Assembly (NCBI GenBank): GCA_002733805.1
Contig: NVXG01000034.1
Span: 1 to 64,000 of the forward strand
Length of the DNA: 64,000 nucleotides
Reading direction: 5' to 3'
Source of the DNA: Robiginitomaculum sp.
GTDB lineage: Bacteria > Pseudomonadota > Alphaproteobacteria > Caulobacterales > Maricaulaceae
Shown here: one piece after another, positions 38,099-47,540 of the stretch
Layout: each line of letters begins with the position of its first letter
Numbering within the stretch: the first letter of the stretch is position 1
Made by a program: the position numbers and the translations under genes
Notes under the pieces: generated by a model
What the model was told of the DNA's origin: nothing
Seen by the model: only the letters and a program-made list of their open reading frames with translations
Databases searched by the model: none

Positions 38099-39347
38099 GA
38101 ATTGCCTTGTGATATAGCCGAACTGCCTGCAAGGCATGGCGTTCCCAAGAAAAGGTGATTTCTGCCCTCTTCGCCGCAGCAAGCCCTAGTTTTTTGCGCC
38201 GGGCTGGATCAGCCAGCAACGCGGATATGGCTTTAGCCAAGGCCGCATCATCACCCTTGGGCACCACAACGCCTGCATCGGCAACCACTTCCGGCAATGC
38301 GCCGCCATCGCTGGTAATGACTGGAGTGCCACAGGCCATGGCCTCGGCGGCTGGCAGGCCAAACCCTTCGAATAGCGAGGCTGATATGGCAATGGTTGCC
38401 TGTTGAAACAGTTTGGCAATATCGGCTTGTGCCAGATCGCTCTGGAATTGGATACGTTTCGATAACCCGGCTTGCTCAATCGCATCCTTGGTGGGTCCAT
38501 CGCGCAAGCGCCCGATAATGCGTAATTGCAAATCAGGATGATCCGGGACCAGTCTGGCAAAGGCGGCAACCAAAATGGGTAACCCTTTTAAGGGGGTATC
38601 GGCGCTGGCCGTGGCAACCAGAAGGTTTTTCTGGCGTTTGACTGTGGGATCGGGCTGGAAAACATCCAGATCAACCCCGTTGGGCACCACATGATATTGC
38701 GCGGCAGTACCGCCAAAATCCTGCAATGCCGCTTGTTTGGATGCTTCGGAAACCGTCAAAATATGTGGCAGCTTACGTGCGGTGTTAGCCTGCATGGCCA
38801 CAAATCGGTGCCAGCGCCGGATCAGGGCGCGCATCCACCAGCGTTTTTCGGATTGCAGTGCAAGCCGCAAATCAATGCTGATCGGGTGATGCAAGGTCGC
38901 CACCACTGGCAATGTACGCCGAATTTTTAACAGGCTGCGGGCCAGTGTTTGATTGTCATGCAACACGTCATATTTGTCACCATGTTCGCGAACATAGCGT
39001 CGTAACCGTCGCCCAAAAGCATAGGGCTCGCCAAATGCACCGGAATTGTGTGACAGCCATTCGGAAAGGTCGGCCCAGGTTCGCCAATGTTTCCAACGGA
39101 TGGCCGAAAATGGATTGTCTTCGGCGAATAAATCCAGTGATGGCAACTTGATCAGGCCCGCTCTTGGATCAAGATCGGGAAATGGTGGGCCGGATACCAC
39201 ATCAACCTGATGACCCAAATCCAATAGGGCCTTGGTCAGATAGCGCACATAAATGCCTTGCCCACCGACAAACGGGTGTGAACGATAGCTGGCCAGCAAT
39301 ACCCGTAAAGAACCGGAGCCAGAACCATTGTCATTTTTTTGCAGCAT
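38079..39347 (-). CDS. GT4 family glycosyltransferase
   Basis: A 422-residue GT-B protein. N-terminal domain: VLLASYRSHPFVGGQGIYVRYLTKAL. C-terminal domain: VVPNGVDLDVFQP, then the E-x7-E motif in FEGFGLPAAEAMACGTPVI and the GGALPEVVADAG donor loop. It transfers a sugar from a nucleotide donor to an unknown acceptor. The ATG at 39347 is chosen because the preceding frame to 39464 runs through a palindrome and lacks homology. First gene of a three-gene minus-strand operon with a methyltransferase and the toroid protein. Confidence 0.88.
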   Translation of the reverse strand: MLQKNDNGSGSGSLRVLLASYRSHPFVGGQGIYVRYLTKALLDLGHQVDVVSGPPFPDLDPRAGLIKLPSLDLFAEDNPFSAIRWKHWRTWADLSEWLSHNSGAFGEPYAFGRRLRRYVREHGDKYDVLHDNQTLARSLLKIRRTLPVVATLHHPISIDLRLALQSEKRWWMRALIRRWHRFVAMQANTARKLPHILTVSEASKQAALQDFGGTAAQYHVVPNGVDLDVFQPDPTVKRQKNLLVATASADTPLKGLPILVAAFARLVPDHPDLQLRIIGRLRDGPTKDAIEQAGLSKRIQFQSDLAQADIAKLFQQATIAISASLFEGFGLPAAEAMACGTPVITSDGGALPEVVADAGVVVPKGDDAALAKAISALLADPARRKKLGLAAAKRAEITFSWERHALQAVRLYHKAIHAHHTA

Positions 39348-39674
39348 CAGGCGCCGACCTTCATTGTTTGGCGCAATGTAGGGGTTGAAATCGGATGGGA
39401 AAAGACCAAGTGTCCAAAAAAGTGAACTTTGTTCACCGAACCGGATTTGCCGCGACCAGAACATATTTTTCTTTTGTGGTTTTTTGAAATCCTGCGCCGG
39501 ATTACAGTGACGACCCGCCCGCCTTGCCCTTCGATGGCACCGGACTAGGAAATGAGTAAATTAGAACAAAACAGTTCCCGAATTACTGGTCAGCTATAGC
39601 CCGCGCTATCAAAAAAATTTTGAAATGATGATTTTTTTCTAGGCAAACCCACGAAATTGCATCAAGAGAATTAA
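39348..39674. other. Divergent spacer between glycosyltransferase and MFS gene
   Basis: No gene is convincing here. The perfect 15-base palindrome GTGAACTTTGTTCAC lies at 39422-39436, about 75 bases upstream of the glycosyltransferase start, and is a candidate operator. An AT-rich run (39605-39645) precedes the MFS start and could hold its promoter. Confidence 0.45.
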
Positions 39675-40856
39675 ATGCCTGCTTCAATTCGAATTTCAAT
39701 GTTTTATGGTGCCCTGTTTTTAGGGCTGGGCGGTACCTTTGCCTTTTTGCCGGTCTGGTATGCCGGGCGGGGCTTGGGCGGCGAATGGATTGGCTATGCG
39801 TTGGGCGCTGGCTCTTTGGCGCGGTTTTTTGCCGGACCTCTGGTCGCGGCGCAAGCCGGGCATCCATCTCATATCCCAAGCATTCTGCGCTGGGCTGCTT
39901 TGGCGGCTGTAGTGATCTTTGTCATTCATGTGCCAGTCAGCAATCCGCTAGTCTTTGTGTTTTTGGGATTATTGCTGGGCACGGCCTATTCGCCCTTGGT
40001 GCCGTTGGCCGATGCGTTGGCCATGGCCTTGGAGCGCCGTAAACTGGTACACTACGGCCCGGTGCGAAGTGCAGGCTCGGCGGCGTTTATCGTCGGGACC
40101 ATGGGGTGCGGTTGGTTGATTGCCAAATTTGGCAGTGAAATGTTGCTAGTCTGGGCTATCGGAGCCGGGCTTTTGCTGGCTATTTCTGCCTGGTTTTTGC
40201 CAACTGTAGAAACTCGCGACAAGCCAGTAAGGACAGATAAAGCTGGACAGAGATTGCGTGATGCCTTGAAGTTCTGTTCCAGATCCGATGTGGCCACTGC
40301 ATTGTTGGTGACCTTTCTGATTCAGGCCAGTCATGCGTTCTTCTATGGATTTAGTGCCTTGTTGTGGACGGCAGCCGGTTTTTCCGGCTTGCTGATCGGA
40401 GCATTGTTTGCTTGGGGCGTGTTTTTTGAGGTGGTGTTGTTCAATTTGTCACCGTGGTTTCGAAAGCATGCCTCGCCATTGGTCTTGCTGCTGATCGGCG
40501 GATGTGCAGCGTTGGTGCGTTGGTTGGCGCTCTCTACCGAGCCAGAATTGGGCGCACTGATTGGTTGGCAAATCCTGCATGGGTTTAGCGCCGCCATGAC
40601 CAATTTGGGCATGATGGCTTATTTGCAAAAACACACGCCAGAGCGATTGATTGCCGGTGCGCAAGCGATCAATTCATCCGTCACTGCGGGCTTGTCATTT
40701 GGCATTGGCTTTTCCGTAGCGGGCTTTTTATATGTCCGCTCTGGTGCCGACGGGTATCTGTTTGCAGCGGGTGCAGCGGGGCTTGGCATTGTGATCTGCT
40801 TGGCATTGATCGTGGTTCAGCGGGTGCGCGGCGTGCCCCAAACCGACATTTCTTGA
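39675..40856 (+). CDS. MFS transporter, HcaT/nucleoside-symporter-like
   Basis: A 393-residue membrane protein with about twelve helices. The first helix has FLGLGGTFAFLPVWYAGRGLGGEWIGYALG and the A-motif-like SLARFFAGPLVAAQAG; TM4 region contains LLLGTAYSPLVPLADALAMA. This is the pattern of the MFS_1-like group that includes 3-phenylpropionate permease. The substrate is unknown. The last 40 bases overlap the convergent epimerase gene, which may handle an imported compound. Confidence 0.82.
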   Translation: MPASIRISMFYGALFLGLGGTFAFLPVWYAGRGLGGEWIGYALGAGSLARFFAGPLVAAQAGHPSHIPSILRWAALAAVVIFVIHVPVSNPLVFVFLGLLLGTAYSPLVPLADALAMALERRKLVHYGPVRSAGSAAFIVGTMGCGWLIAKFGSEMLLVWAIGAGLLLAISAWFLPTVETRDKPVRTDKAGQRLRDALKFCSRSDVATALLVTFLIQASHAFFYGFSALLWTAAGFSGLLIGALFAWGVFFEVVLFNLSPWFRKHASPLVLLLIGGCAALVRWLALSTEPELGALIGWQILHGFSAAMTNLGMMAYLQKHTPERLIAGAQAINSSVTAGLSFGIGFSVAGFLYVRSGADGYLFAAGAAGLGIVICLALIVVQRVRGVPQTDIS

Positions 40857-41827
40857 ACTGGTATATTGGCTTGTTGGTAACGTAAACCATCGGCTCGATC
40901 CCGTTGCAACAATAATGGTCCATCCAGATCAACCAGATCGGCCTGCGCCGCAATCAGCAAAGCTGGTGCCATCGACAAAGAGGTCGCCACCATGCACCCG
41001 GCCATAATTTGAAAATCCAGTGCTTTGGCCTCGGCCAACAGGGCCAGGGCTTCGGTGAGGCCGCCGGTCTTGTCCAGCTTGATATTGATCATGTCGTAGC
41101 GCGCTGCCATTTGTGGTAATTGCGCCCGTGAATGCAGGCTTTCATCAGCGCAAAGTGGGAAAGGCGCATCAAACCCGGCCAGTGCTTCATCCTCATCAGC
41201 TGGTAAAGGTTGTTCAATCGCCACAATGTTCAGGCCGGCAATTTGCACCAAAAAGGTTTGCAAATCGGCAAAAGAAAACCCTTCATTACCATCCAAAATC
41301 AAACGAGCATCTGGCCGGACCTGTGTGATTGCTAAAACCCGCTCTTGATCCGACCCATCTCCAGCCAGTTTTAGTTTAAGCAATGGCTGCTGCCGGGCCG
41401 CTTTGGCAGCTTCCGCCATCTTGTTTGGTTGATCCAGTGACAAGGTAAAAGCGGTGGTCAGCACAGTGGGTCCGGGCAATGCGGCCAATTGCCAGACCGG
41501 TTGTCCGGTGTGCTGGCTTTGTAAATCCCACATGGCGCAATCAATTGCGTTGCGCGCTGCACCAGTGGGCAGGGCGCTTTGCAACTCTGCCCGGCTCATC
41601 CCGGCGACAATGGCCGATCGCAAGCCTTCAATCTGTGCGCTGACGCTGTTCAGACTTTCGCCATAACGGGCGTAGGGCACGCACTCCCCGCGACCGATAC
41701 ATCCCCCATCGTCGCGCAAGGATACCACCAACACCTCTGCCGAGGTTTTCGACCCGCGTGAAATCCGGAACTGCCCGGCAATAGGCCAGCTTTGACGTTC
41801 AAGTTGAAATTGGATGTTTGTGCTCAT
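40817..41827 (-). CDS. dgcA: Enolase-superfamily dipeptide epimerase/racemase, DgcA-like
   Basis: A 336-residue muconate-lactonizing-enzyme-type protein. The catalytic Lys pair is in LLKLKLAGD, metal ligands lie in LILDGNEG, IVAIEQPLPA and CADESLHS, and the second base is in NIKLDKTGG. Such proteins epimerise L-Ala-D/L-Glu dipeptides from murein or racemise N-acetyl-D-glutamate. The gene symbol is tentative. In either case a link to murein peptide recycling or D-amino-acid use is plausible. Confidence 0.83.
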   Translation of the reverse strand: MSTNIQFQLERQSWPIAGQFRISRGSKTSAEVLVVSLRDDGGCIGRGECVPYARYGESLNSVSAQIEGLRSAIVAGMSRAELQSALPTGAARNAIDCAMWDLQSQHTGQPVWQLAALPGPTVLTTAFTLSLDQPNKMAEAAKAARQQPLLKLKLAGDGSDQERVLAITQVRPDARLILDGNEGFSFADLQTFLVQIAGLNIVAIEQPLPADEDEALAGFDAPFPLCADESLHSRAQLPQMAARYDMINIKLDKTGGLTEALALLAEAKALDFQIMAGCMVATSLSMAPALLIAAQADLVDLDGPLLLQRDRADGLRYQQANIPVQEMSVWGTPRTR

Positions 41828-41897
41828 TTTGCCTCAAATCTTTGTGTACAGGCATAGTGCCTCTTTCACCAAGTGCCAAACCCGGATAGGTAAGGAC

Positions 41898-43031
41898 ATG
41901 GCAAATTCCGCCCTGCAACTAACCATTGAAAGCCGAGACGGCAAAACGGTAATCATTCCGGCAGGCGACTGGTTGATTGCCGATCTGGGTCAGGTTGATA
42001 AACAGATTCGTAATGTTTGTGATAAAGCCGGGGCGCAGCACATTGTGTTTGATTTATCGCAATTGGGCCGGATTGATATGTCCGGCGCATTTTCCTTGTC
42101 CCGTATGGTCAGGCGCTCATCCGAGCCCTATGCCGACCGACACTTTATTGGGAGCCACCCTTACGCCCGTAAATTGATGATGGTGGCCCATGAAAATTCA
42201 AATGTTTGCCCGATCCCGCCACCACATCCACAATTCAAAGACGTATTGATCCGGGTTGGCTGTGCGGTTGAGGATATGTGGGATGATTTTATAGGTACGT
42301 TGGCGTTTGCCGGAAGATTATTTCAAACTCTCTTCAACAGCTTGCTCAATCCATCTCGACTGCGGTGGGCTTCTATTTTCAGCGTGGCTGAAGATGCCGG
42401 GATGAATGCGCTGCCTATTGTCGGGTTGTTGTCATTTTTCATGGGCGCAGTGATGGCTTTTTTGAGTGCAAACCTGCTGGCTGATTTTGGGGCATCCCTG
42501 TTTACGGTTGATCTGGTTGGCTTGGCAGTTTTGCGCGAATTTGCGGTGGTGATCACCGCAATCATTCTGGCCGGGCGTTCCAATTCGGCTTTTACCGCCG
42601 AGATCGGCGCCATGAAAATGCAACAGGAAATTGATGCGATGATCGTATTGGGCATCGACCCATACGAGGCATTGGTTATCCCGCGAGTGATCGCTTGTGT
42701 TTTGATGATCCCGTTATTGGTCTTTGCCGCCATGGTCACCGGGCTGATTGGCGGTGCATTGGTTGCCTGGTTGCAATTGGGAATTAGCCCGACCCTGTTT
42801 ATTGCGCGGATGTACGAGGTGATCTCAATCCAGCATTTTTGGGTGGGCATGTCCAAAGCCCCGGTGTTTGCGCTGATCATCGCCCTGATTGGTTGTCGGC
42901 AAGGGTTACTGGTCGAGGGCAATGTGGATTCGCTGGGTCGCCGCACGACAATGTCCGTGGTCCAGGCCCTGTTTGCGGTCATCTTGGTCGATGCGATATT
43001 TGCCATGGTCTATATGGAGTTGAACATATGA
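41898..43031 (+). CDS. mlaE: Mla-type ABC transporter permease with N-terminal STAS domain
   Basis: A 377-residue fusion: a STAS-like domain (about residues 1-100: TVIIPAGDWLIADLGQVDKQ, HIVFDLSQLGRIDMSGAF) followed by an MlaE permease with about five to six helices (LVGLAVLREFAVVITAIILAGRSNSAFTAEIGAMKMQQEIDAM). The fusion places in one chain what E. coli has as MlaE and MlaB. It belongs to the phospholipid transport system that maintains outer membrane asymmetry. The ATG at 41898 is preferred over 41814 because the STAS domain begins there. Confidence 0.92.
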   Translation: MANSALQLTIESRDGKTVIIPAGDWLIADLGQVDKQIRNVCDKAGAQHIVFDLSQLGRIDMSGAFSLSRMVRRSSEPYADRHFIGSHPYARKLMMVAHENSNVCPIPPPHPQFKDVLIRVGCAVEDMWDDFIGTLAFAGRLFQTLFNSLLNPSRLRWASIFSVAEDAGMNALPIVGLLSFFMGAVMAFLSANLLADFGASLFTVDLVGLAVLREFAVVITAIILAGRSNSAFTAEIGAMKMQQEIDAMIVLGIDPYEALVIPRVIACVLMIPLLVFAAMVTGLIGGALVAWLQLGISPTLFIARMYEVISIQHFWVGMSKAPVFALIIALIGCRQGLLVEGNVDSLGRRTTMSVVQALFAVILVDAIFAMVYMELNI

Positions 43032-43822
43032 CCAGCAGCACCGAGCCAGTCATTGAAGTACGTGGCGTAGAAAATGCGTTTGGACGCCATGTGGTCCACA
43101 AAAATCTAGATCTTACCATGATGCGCGGTGAGGTTCTGGGTCTGGTTGGTGGTTCCGGCACCGGCAAAACCGTCTTGATGAATACCATTTTGGGATTGCG
43201 AAAACCGCAAGCGGGAAGCGTGCAGGTATTGGGAACTGATATCACCCGTTCAAGCCAGCGCGAGCTGATTAAACTATCTCGCCGGTGGGGGGTGTTGTTC
43301 CAAAACGGCGCTTTGTTCTCGTCATTGAGCGTTCGCGAAAATGTCAAAGCACCGATGCGCGAACATGCTAATTTACCCAACAGTTTAATGAATGAACTGG
43401 CCGATTTGCGAATTTCACTGGCGGGGCTGGAACCCGAAGCCGGTGCAAAACTACCCTCAGAACTTTCGGGTGGTATGAGAAAGCGTGCCGCCTTGGCGCG
43501 CGCTTTGGCAATGGACCCGGAATTGTTATTTCTGGACGAGCCTACCGCTGGTCTGGACCCAATCGGTGCAGCAGCCTTTGATGAGTTAATTTTGGATCTG
43601 AAACAAACGCTAGGTTTGAGTGTGTTTATGGTTACGCACGATCTGGACAGTTTGCATACGATTTGTGACCGTGTTGCGGTGCTGGCCGATCAAAAGGTGG
43701 AGATTATAGCGCCGATTGACGAATTGCTACGTTCGCCCCACCCATGGGTACACGAATATTTTCACGGACCCCGGGGGCGTGCGGCCCATGATGCGGGTCA
43801 ACCCAATAGTGCAGGAGGATAA
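43028..43822 (+). CDS. mlaF: Mla-type ABC transporter ATPase
   Basis: A 264-residue ATPase: Walker A GLVGGSGTGKTVLMN, Q-loop VLFQNGALFSSLSV, signature LPSELSGGMRKRAALARAL, Walker B PELLFLDEPTAGLDP, and H-loop VTHDLDSL. It energises the permease encoded just upstream, with which it overlaps by four bases (ATGA). Confidence 0.94.
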   Translation: MTSSTEPVIEVRGVENAFGRHVVHKNLDLTMMRGEVLGLVGGSGTGKTVLMNTILGLRKPQAGSVQVLGTDITRSSQRELIKLSRRWGVLFQNGALFSSLSVRENVKAPMREHANLPNSLMNELADLRISLAGLEPEAGAKLPSELSGGMRKRAALARALAMDPELLFLDEPTAGLDPIGAAAFDELILDLKQTLGLSVFMVTHDLDSLHTICDRVAVLADQKVEIIAPIDELLRSPHPWVHEYFHGPRGRAAHDAGQPNSAGG

Positions 43823-43825
43823 AAT

Positions 43826-44782
43826 ATGGAATCCGAAGCAAAATATGCCGTTGTCGGAGCCTTTGTCTTTGCCATCTCGGCAGCGACCATTGTCTTTGTT
43901 ATCTGGTTGGGACAGGTCAGTTTTGACCGTGAATATTCAGAGTATCAAGTCGTATTCAATGGCCCGGTTCGTGGGCTGTCTCAAGCCGGCGAAGTGCGCT
44001 TTAACGGGATTAAGGTGGGTGAGGTCAACCATCTGGCATTGGACCCGCAGGATCCGAATACAGTATTGGCCCGTATCCGAATTTTTGCAGAAACCCCGAT
44101 CAAGGAAGACAGTTACGCACAGCTTGAGCCGCAGGGCATTACCGGCCTGTCGTATATTCAGATATATGGCGGCACAACGGACAGCCGCCCATTGCGGCCT
44201 GAACCGGGGACTTTATATGCCCGTATCCCAACCAAACAGGCACAGTTGGAAGGCTTGGTTGCCGGGGGTGAGGATGTTTTGCTGTCGGCCAATACGGCAC
44301 TGGTTCGGATCAATGCGGCGCTCAGCACCCAGAATGTTGCCGAGTTCTCCCGGATCCTGACTAATATCCGAAAGCTATCCGGGCAATTGGCGGCTGAAGA
44401 CAGCTTGGCCAATGATATGGGCGATACATTTCGGGCCATTACGGCGGCGGCTAATTCCATGGACAAAGCAGCCTCTGCGATTACCGAATTGGGCCAAACT
44501 GGAAATGCGCTGCTTCAGGGCGAGGCGCTGAACATGATCGCTGAAATTGATGCAGCGGCGGTTGAGCTACGCACCGCATCAAACGAAGCAGCACAATTGA
44601 TTAATGATATATCCGAACCAATATCGCAGTTTTCCAACGAGGGATTGGGTGAACTGGGCCGGGCCTTGAGTGATCTGCGCGCCATGTTGCAAGCCGTGGA
44701 GCGCGTTGTCGAAGAAGTCGATCGAAACCCCGGTGAATTCATAACCGGAGAGCCGTTGACCGAAGTGGAGATACCAAGATGA
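43826..44782 (+). CDS. mlaD: MCE-domain substrate-binding protein (MlaD-like)
   Basis: A 318-residue periplasmic protein tethered by an N-terminal helix (VVGAFVFAISAATIVFVIWLG). The MCE domain spans about residues 38-118 (YQVVFNGPVRGLSQAGEVRFNGIKVGEV, LEPQGITGLSYIQIYGG). A long helical, Ala/Glu-rich tail then follows, longer than in E. coli MlaD (about 180 aa) and resembling the Mce/PqiB-type extensions. AGGAGGAT precedes the ATG. Confidence 0.92.
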   Translation: MESEAKYAVVGAFVFAISAATIVFVIWLGQVSFDREYSEYQVVFNGPVRGLSQAGEVRFNGIKVGEVNHLALDPQDPNTVLARIRIFAETPIKEDSYAQLEPQGITGLSYIQIYGGTTDSRPLRPEPGTLYARIPTKQAQLEGLVAGGEDVLLSANTALVRINAALSTQNVAEFSRILTNIRKLSGQLAAEDSLANDMGDTFRAITAAANSMDKAASAITELGQTGNALLQGEALNMIAEIDAAAVELRTASNEAAQLINDISEPISQFSNEGLGELGRALSDLRAMLQAVERVVEEVDRNPGEFITGEPLTEVEIPR

Positions 44783-45390
44783 GAAACCGAACCTGGACTG
44801 TCCTGCTGGCTGGATTTGCCTTGAGCGCCTGTATATCGCTTTTACCCGATGCCGGGCCGGGGCCGGATATCTATCGCCTGACCCATGCTGCCACCGGCTC
44901 GCAAGCCAGCGAAACCGCAATTACTCTTCTTCTACCGGTGGTCAAGGCCCCAAAAGAACTGAAGAACAATCGAGTTGCGCTGATCCGCAATGGTTCGGCG
45001 ATTTCCTATGCAGCCAATGCCAGATGGGCCGCCTCGACCCCGGAAATGTTGCAGCAATTGCTGGCTGATGCTCTGCGCCATGATGGCGCATTATCAGTGA
45101 TTTTTCCCGGAGACGGGGTAAAGCCCAATTTCGAAGTGCGGGTTATTTTGCGCGCTTTTGAAGCACAATATGATCAAGGGTTTGATGCTGCGCCACAAGG
45201 CGTGGTCAGCTATCGGGTTCGATTGGTCGATCCTCATACTCGGCAATTGATCGGCGAGGAAATATTTCAGGTAAAATCAAGATCAGCCGATATCCGGTTG
45301 GGGTCGATTGTGGCGGCCATTGATGTGGCGGCCCATGAAGCAGCCCGCCAAATGGCGATCTGGGTTACTGAAAGATCAGCAAATCCCTAG
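44779..45390 (+). CDS. ABC-type transport auxiliary lipoprotein (PqiC/DUF330-like)
   Basis: A 203-residue lipoprotein with lipobox ALSAC and the family pattern: YRLTHA strand near the N terminus, LLPVVKAPKELKNNRVALIRNGSAISYAANARWAASTPEMLQQLLADALR, then VILRAFEAQYDQG. Members sit at the outer membrane as partners of MCE systems. It overlaps mlaD by four bases (ATGA), completing the Mla operon. Its 3' end nearly meets the stop of the convergent coiled-coil gene. Confidence 0.88.
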   Translation: MRNRTWTVLLAGFALSACISLLPDAGPGPDIYRLTHAATGSQASETAITLLLPVVKAPKELKNNRVALIRNGSAISYAANARWAASTPEMLQQLLADALRHDGALSVIFPGDGVKPNFEVRVILRAFEAQYDQGFDAAPQGVVSYRVRLVDPHTRQLIGEEIFQVKSRSADIRLGSIVAAIDVAAHEAARQMAIWVTERSANP

Positions 45391-47519
45391 CTTTGCAACG
45401 CGGCTTCCAACAACAAATAGGCCGGGCCATCACCCGTGCGGAGATGGGTTTCGATGTGCATTTGCTGGCCAGAGGCGGCTGCTTGATCCACCTTGTGTCG
45501 CAATTCAGCAGTAAAGTGCAGGGCATCGGCGCGCAGGCCAGGGTCTTCAATAAATGCATCGGCAATTCGTTTGACTGACTTGGTTGCATCAACCCGTGCC
45601 ACGTCGGCCATGGCCTTGGCACCATCGGTCATACGGGATAATGCCGCAGCTCGATAGCTGGTGGCATCAAACAACTGGTCAGGCTGAATTCCCATATCCC
45701 GGAACATGGCGACCAAGCGATCCACCGGGTCCCATTGTTGTGGTTTCGAATCGTCGCCACGGGCATCTATTCCGCTCTGGGTTTGATCAATCCGTGACAG
45801 CACATCCCGCCAACGCCAAGTATCCTTGTTTCCAGAGGGAGCCTCAGTGTCCGTGGCAGAATGGGTCTCTTGCGGTTGCACTGGGTCGGCCGCCGGCTCG
45901 TCGGTAATTGGCAAAGTCGGCTCTTCGACTAACACTTGCGGTTGCGATATTGGTGTGGGGTCAGCCTTGATGCTCAGCGGGTTCGGAACATCAATTTCGG
46001 CACTGGCCGGTGCGGCTGTTGCGCCCATTTTGTGCATGAAGTCTGACAGTAATTCGTAGTTTTGGCGAATGCGCGACTGGAAGGCCACGTCGATCCCTTT
46101 GGCCTCTTCGGAAGCTGCTGCTGCCGCTGCGTTTAAGCCGGCCAACCGACCGCGCAGCTTGGTTTCAATCTCGCGGGCGCTGTCATCAGCTGCTTTGGGC
46201 AGAGATTGCAATTGATCGCCCAGTGCGCTGGTGGCTTCTTGTAATTTTTCAAGGGTTTTATCAGCCCAACTTGCTGCAGAAAAGCTGGCTTCATTGGCGT
46301 GTTCCAATCGTCTGGAGATCGCCTCGGCATAGGTATCCAGTGCGTTCTTCGCTTCGTCGGCAGCGTTTTTCAGGTCTTTGGCTTTTTGGGTGTGGCTGTT
46401 GGACAGGGCATGGCCTTCTTCGCGCATGATCGAGGTATAATGCCGGGCTTGATCCAGTGTTTCTTCCATGGTTTGGCGCATGGTTTTTGCGCCTTCTTCT
46501 GCAATGCCCTTGAGTTGCGCGGTGCAATGCTCGGAAACGTCAACCAGACCTTGAATGTCCTCTTTGCTGACACCCAGAGCATCAACAATTTTGATCTGTG
46601 AAGCGTCCAGATTTGATGCGGTGGTTTCCAGGTTTTGTCGCGCATCGGCCATGGCACGGGCTGAACCATCGATCCGCCCAGCACTTTGATTTAATTGCTC
46701 GGACATAAGATCAGCATTGGTTTTGGCGCGCTCCACGGTGTCTTGCAATCGGTCGCTGGCTCGGCCCAATGCTTTGGTGCCTGCAATGGTTTGTGAATTG
46801 GCAATATCTGCCGCTGAAACAACCATTTTGGATTGTTCCGCGATAACTTTGGCAATATCAGCCGCCTTGGTATCCAACTGGTCGGCCAGTTCGCCAACCG
46901 CTTCTCTTTCGCGTCGCAAATCATTGATCAGGCTATCGGTGCGCTCGCGGGTGTGGGCTTCCGTTTTGTGAAAGGCATCGGCATGATGCCCCAAAACCTC
47001 TTCCATCGCACCCAAACGGGCCAAGGCACCTTCGACAGATTTATTCATTTGTAGGATTTGCACCTGTACCGCATTGGCCAGCGCCCGGGCATCTTCGCGG
47101 GTTGCTTTGGCCGGGTCGGCAAATCGCTCGGCAATTCCTTGTATGCTCCGGGCTGCTGCGCCAAACAATACGATTTCACGGATCACCCAAGCCAATACCA
47201 TAACGAAAATGGCCGGGCCCAATGCGGCAAAAACCAAGCTGGCGATTTGCAATGGTGGTAAATCAGGCAGGGCGCTAAACCCGATAAGACCGGCGAGATA
47301 AGCCAAAGCCCCGGCACTCCACAGCAGGGCAATGACGCCACCGCTTACCACAATCCAAACGCCACTGCCTTTGCGGGCTCTTTTGGCCTCCGCACGATCA
47401 GACGGTGCATCGTCATCATTTGCTGATAGCATCAGATCGCCTGAACTTGGTGCCTGATTTAGGGGTTCAATTTCAATGACATTGTTATCATTTTGATCGA
47501 CATGTCCGGATTCGCTCAT
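45387..47519 (-). CDS. Coiled-coil membrane protein, TipN-like
   Basis: A 710-residue protein. An acidic N terminus is followed by two transmembrane helices (about residues 53-80 and 92-118, VWIVVSGGVIALLWSAGALAY and IASLVFAALGPAIFVMVLAWVI), a long coiled coil (about 130-480), an acidic Pro-rich linker and a C-terminal helical domain (DPVDRLVAMFRDMGIQPDQLF). This architecture resembles TipN, the birth-pole landmark of Caulobacter, but the identity is tentative. An 11-base inverted repeat lies in its leader. It is convergent with the Mla operon. Confidence 0.5.
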   Translation of the reverse strand: MSESGHVDQNDNNVIEIEPLNQAPSSGDLMLSANDDDAPSDRAEAKRARKGSGVWIVVSGGVIALLWSAGALAYLAGLIGFSALPDLPPLQIASLVFAALGPAIFVMVLAWVIREIVLFGAAARSIQGIAERFADPAKATREDARALANAVQVQILQMNKSVEGALARLGAMEEVLGHHADAFHKTEAHTRERTDSLINDLRREREAVGELADQLDTKAADIAKVIAEQSKMVVSAADIANSQTIAGTKALGRASDRLQDTVERAKTNADLMSEQLNQSAGRIDGSARAMADARQNLETTASNLDASQIKIVDALGVSKEDIQGLVDVSEHCTAQLKGIAEEGAKTMRQTMEETLDQARHYTSIMREEGHALSNSHTQKAKDLKNAADEAKNALDTYAEAISRRLEHANEASFSAASWADKTLEKLQEATSALGDQLQSLPKAADDSAREIETKLRGRLAGLNAAAAAASEEAKGIDVAFQSRIRQNYELLSDFMHKMGATAAPASAEIDVPNPLSIKADPTPISQPQVLVEEPTLPITDEPAADPVQPQETHSATDTEAPSGNKDTWRWRDVLSRIDQTQSGIDARGDDSKPQQWDPVDRLVAMFRDMGIQPDQLFDATSYRAAALSRMTDGAKAMADVARVDATKSVKRIADAFIEDPGLRADALHFTAELRHKVDQAAASGQQMHIETHLRTGDGPAYLLLEAALQS

Positions 47520-47540
47520 GACCTGTTTTGTTCTCGCTGG

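Noticed and set aside
39422-39436. LexA box
   Set aside because: Alphaproteobacterial LexA sites read GTTC-N7-GTTC; this is GAAC-N3-GTTC, so the spacing and orientation do not fit.
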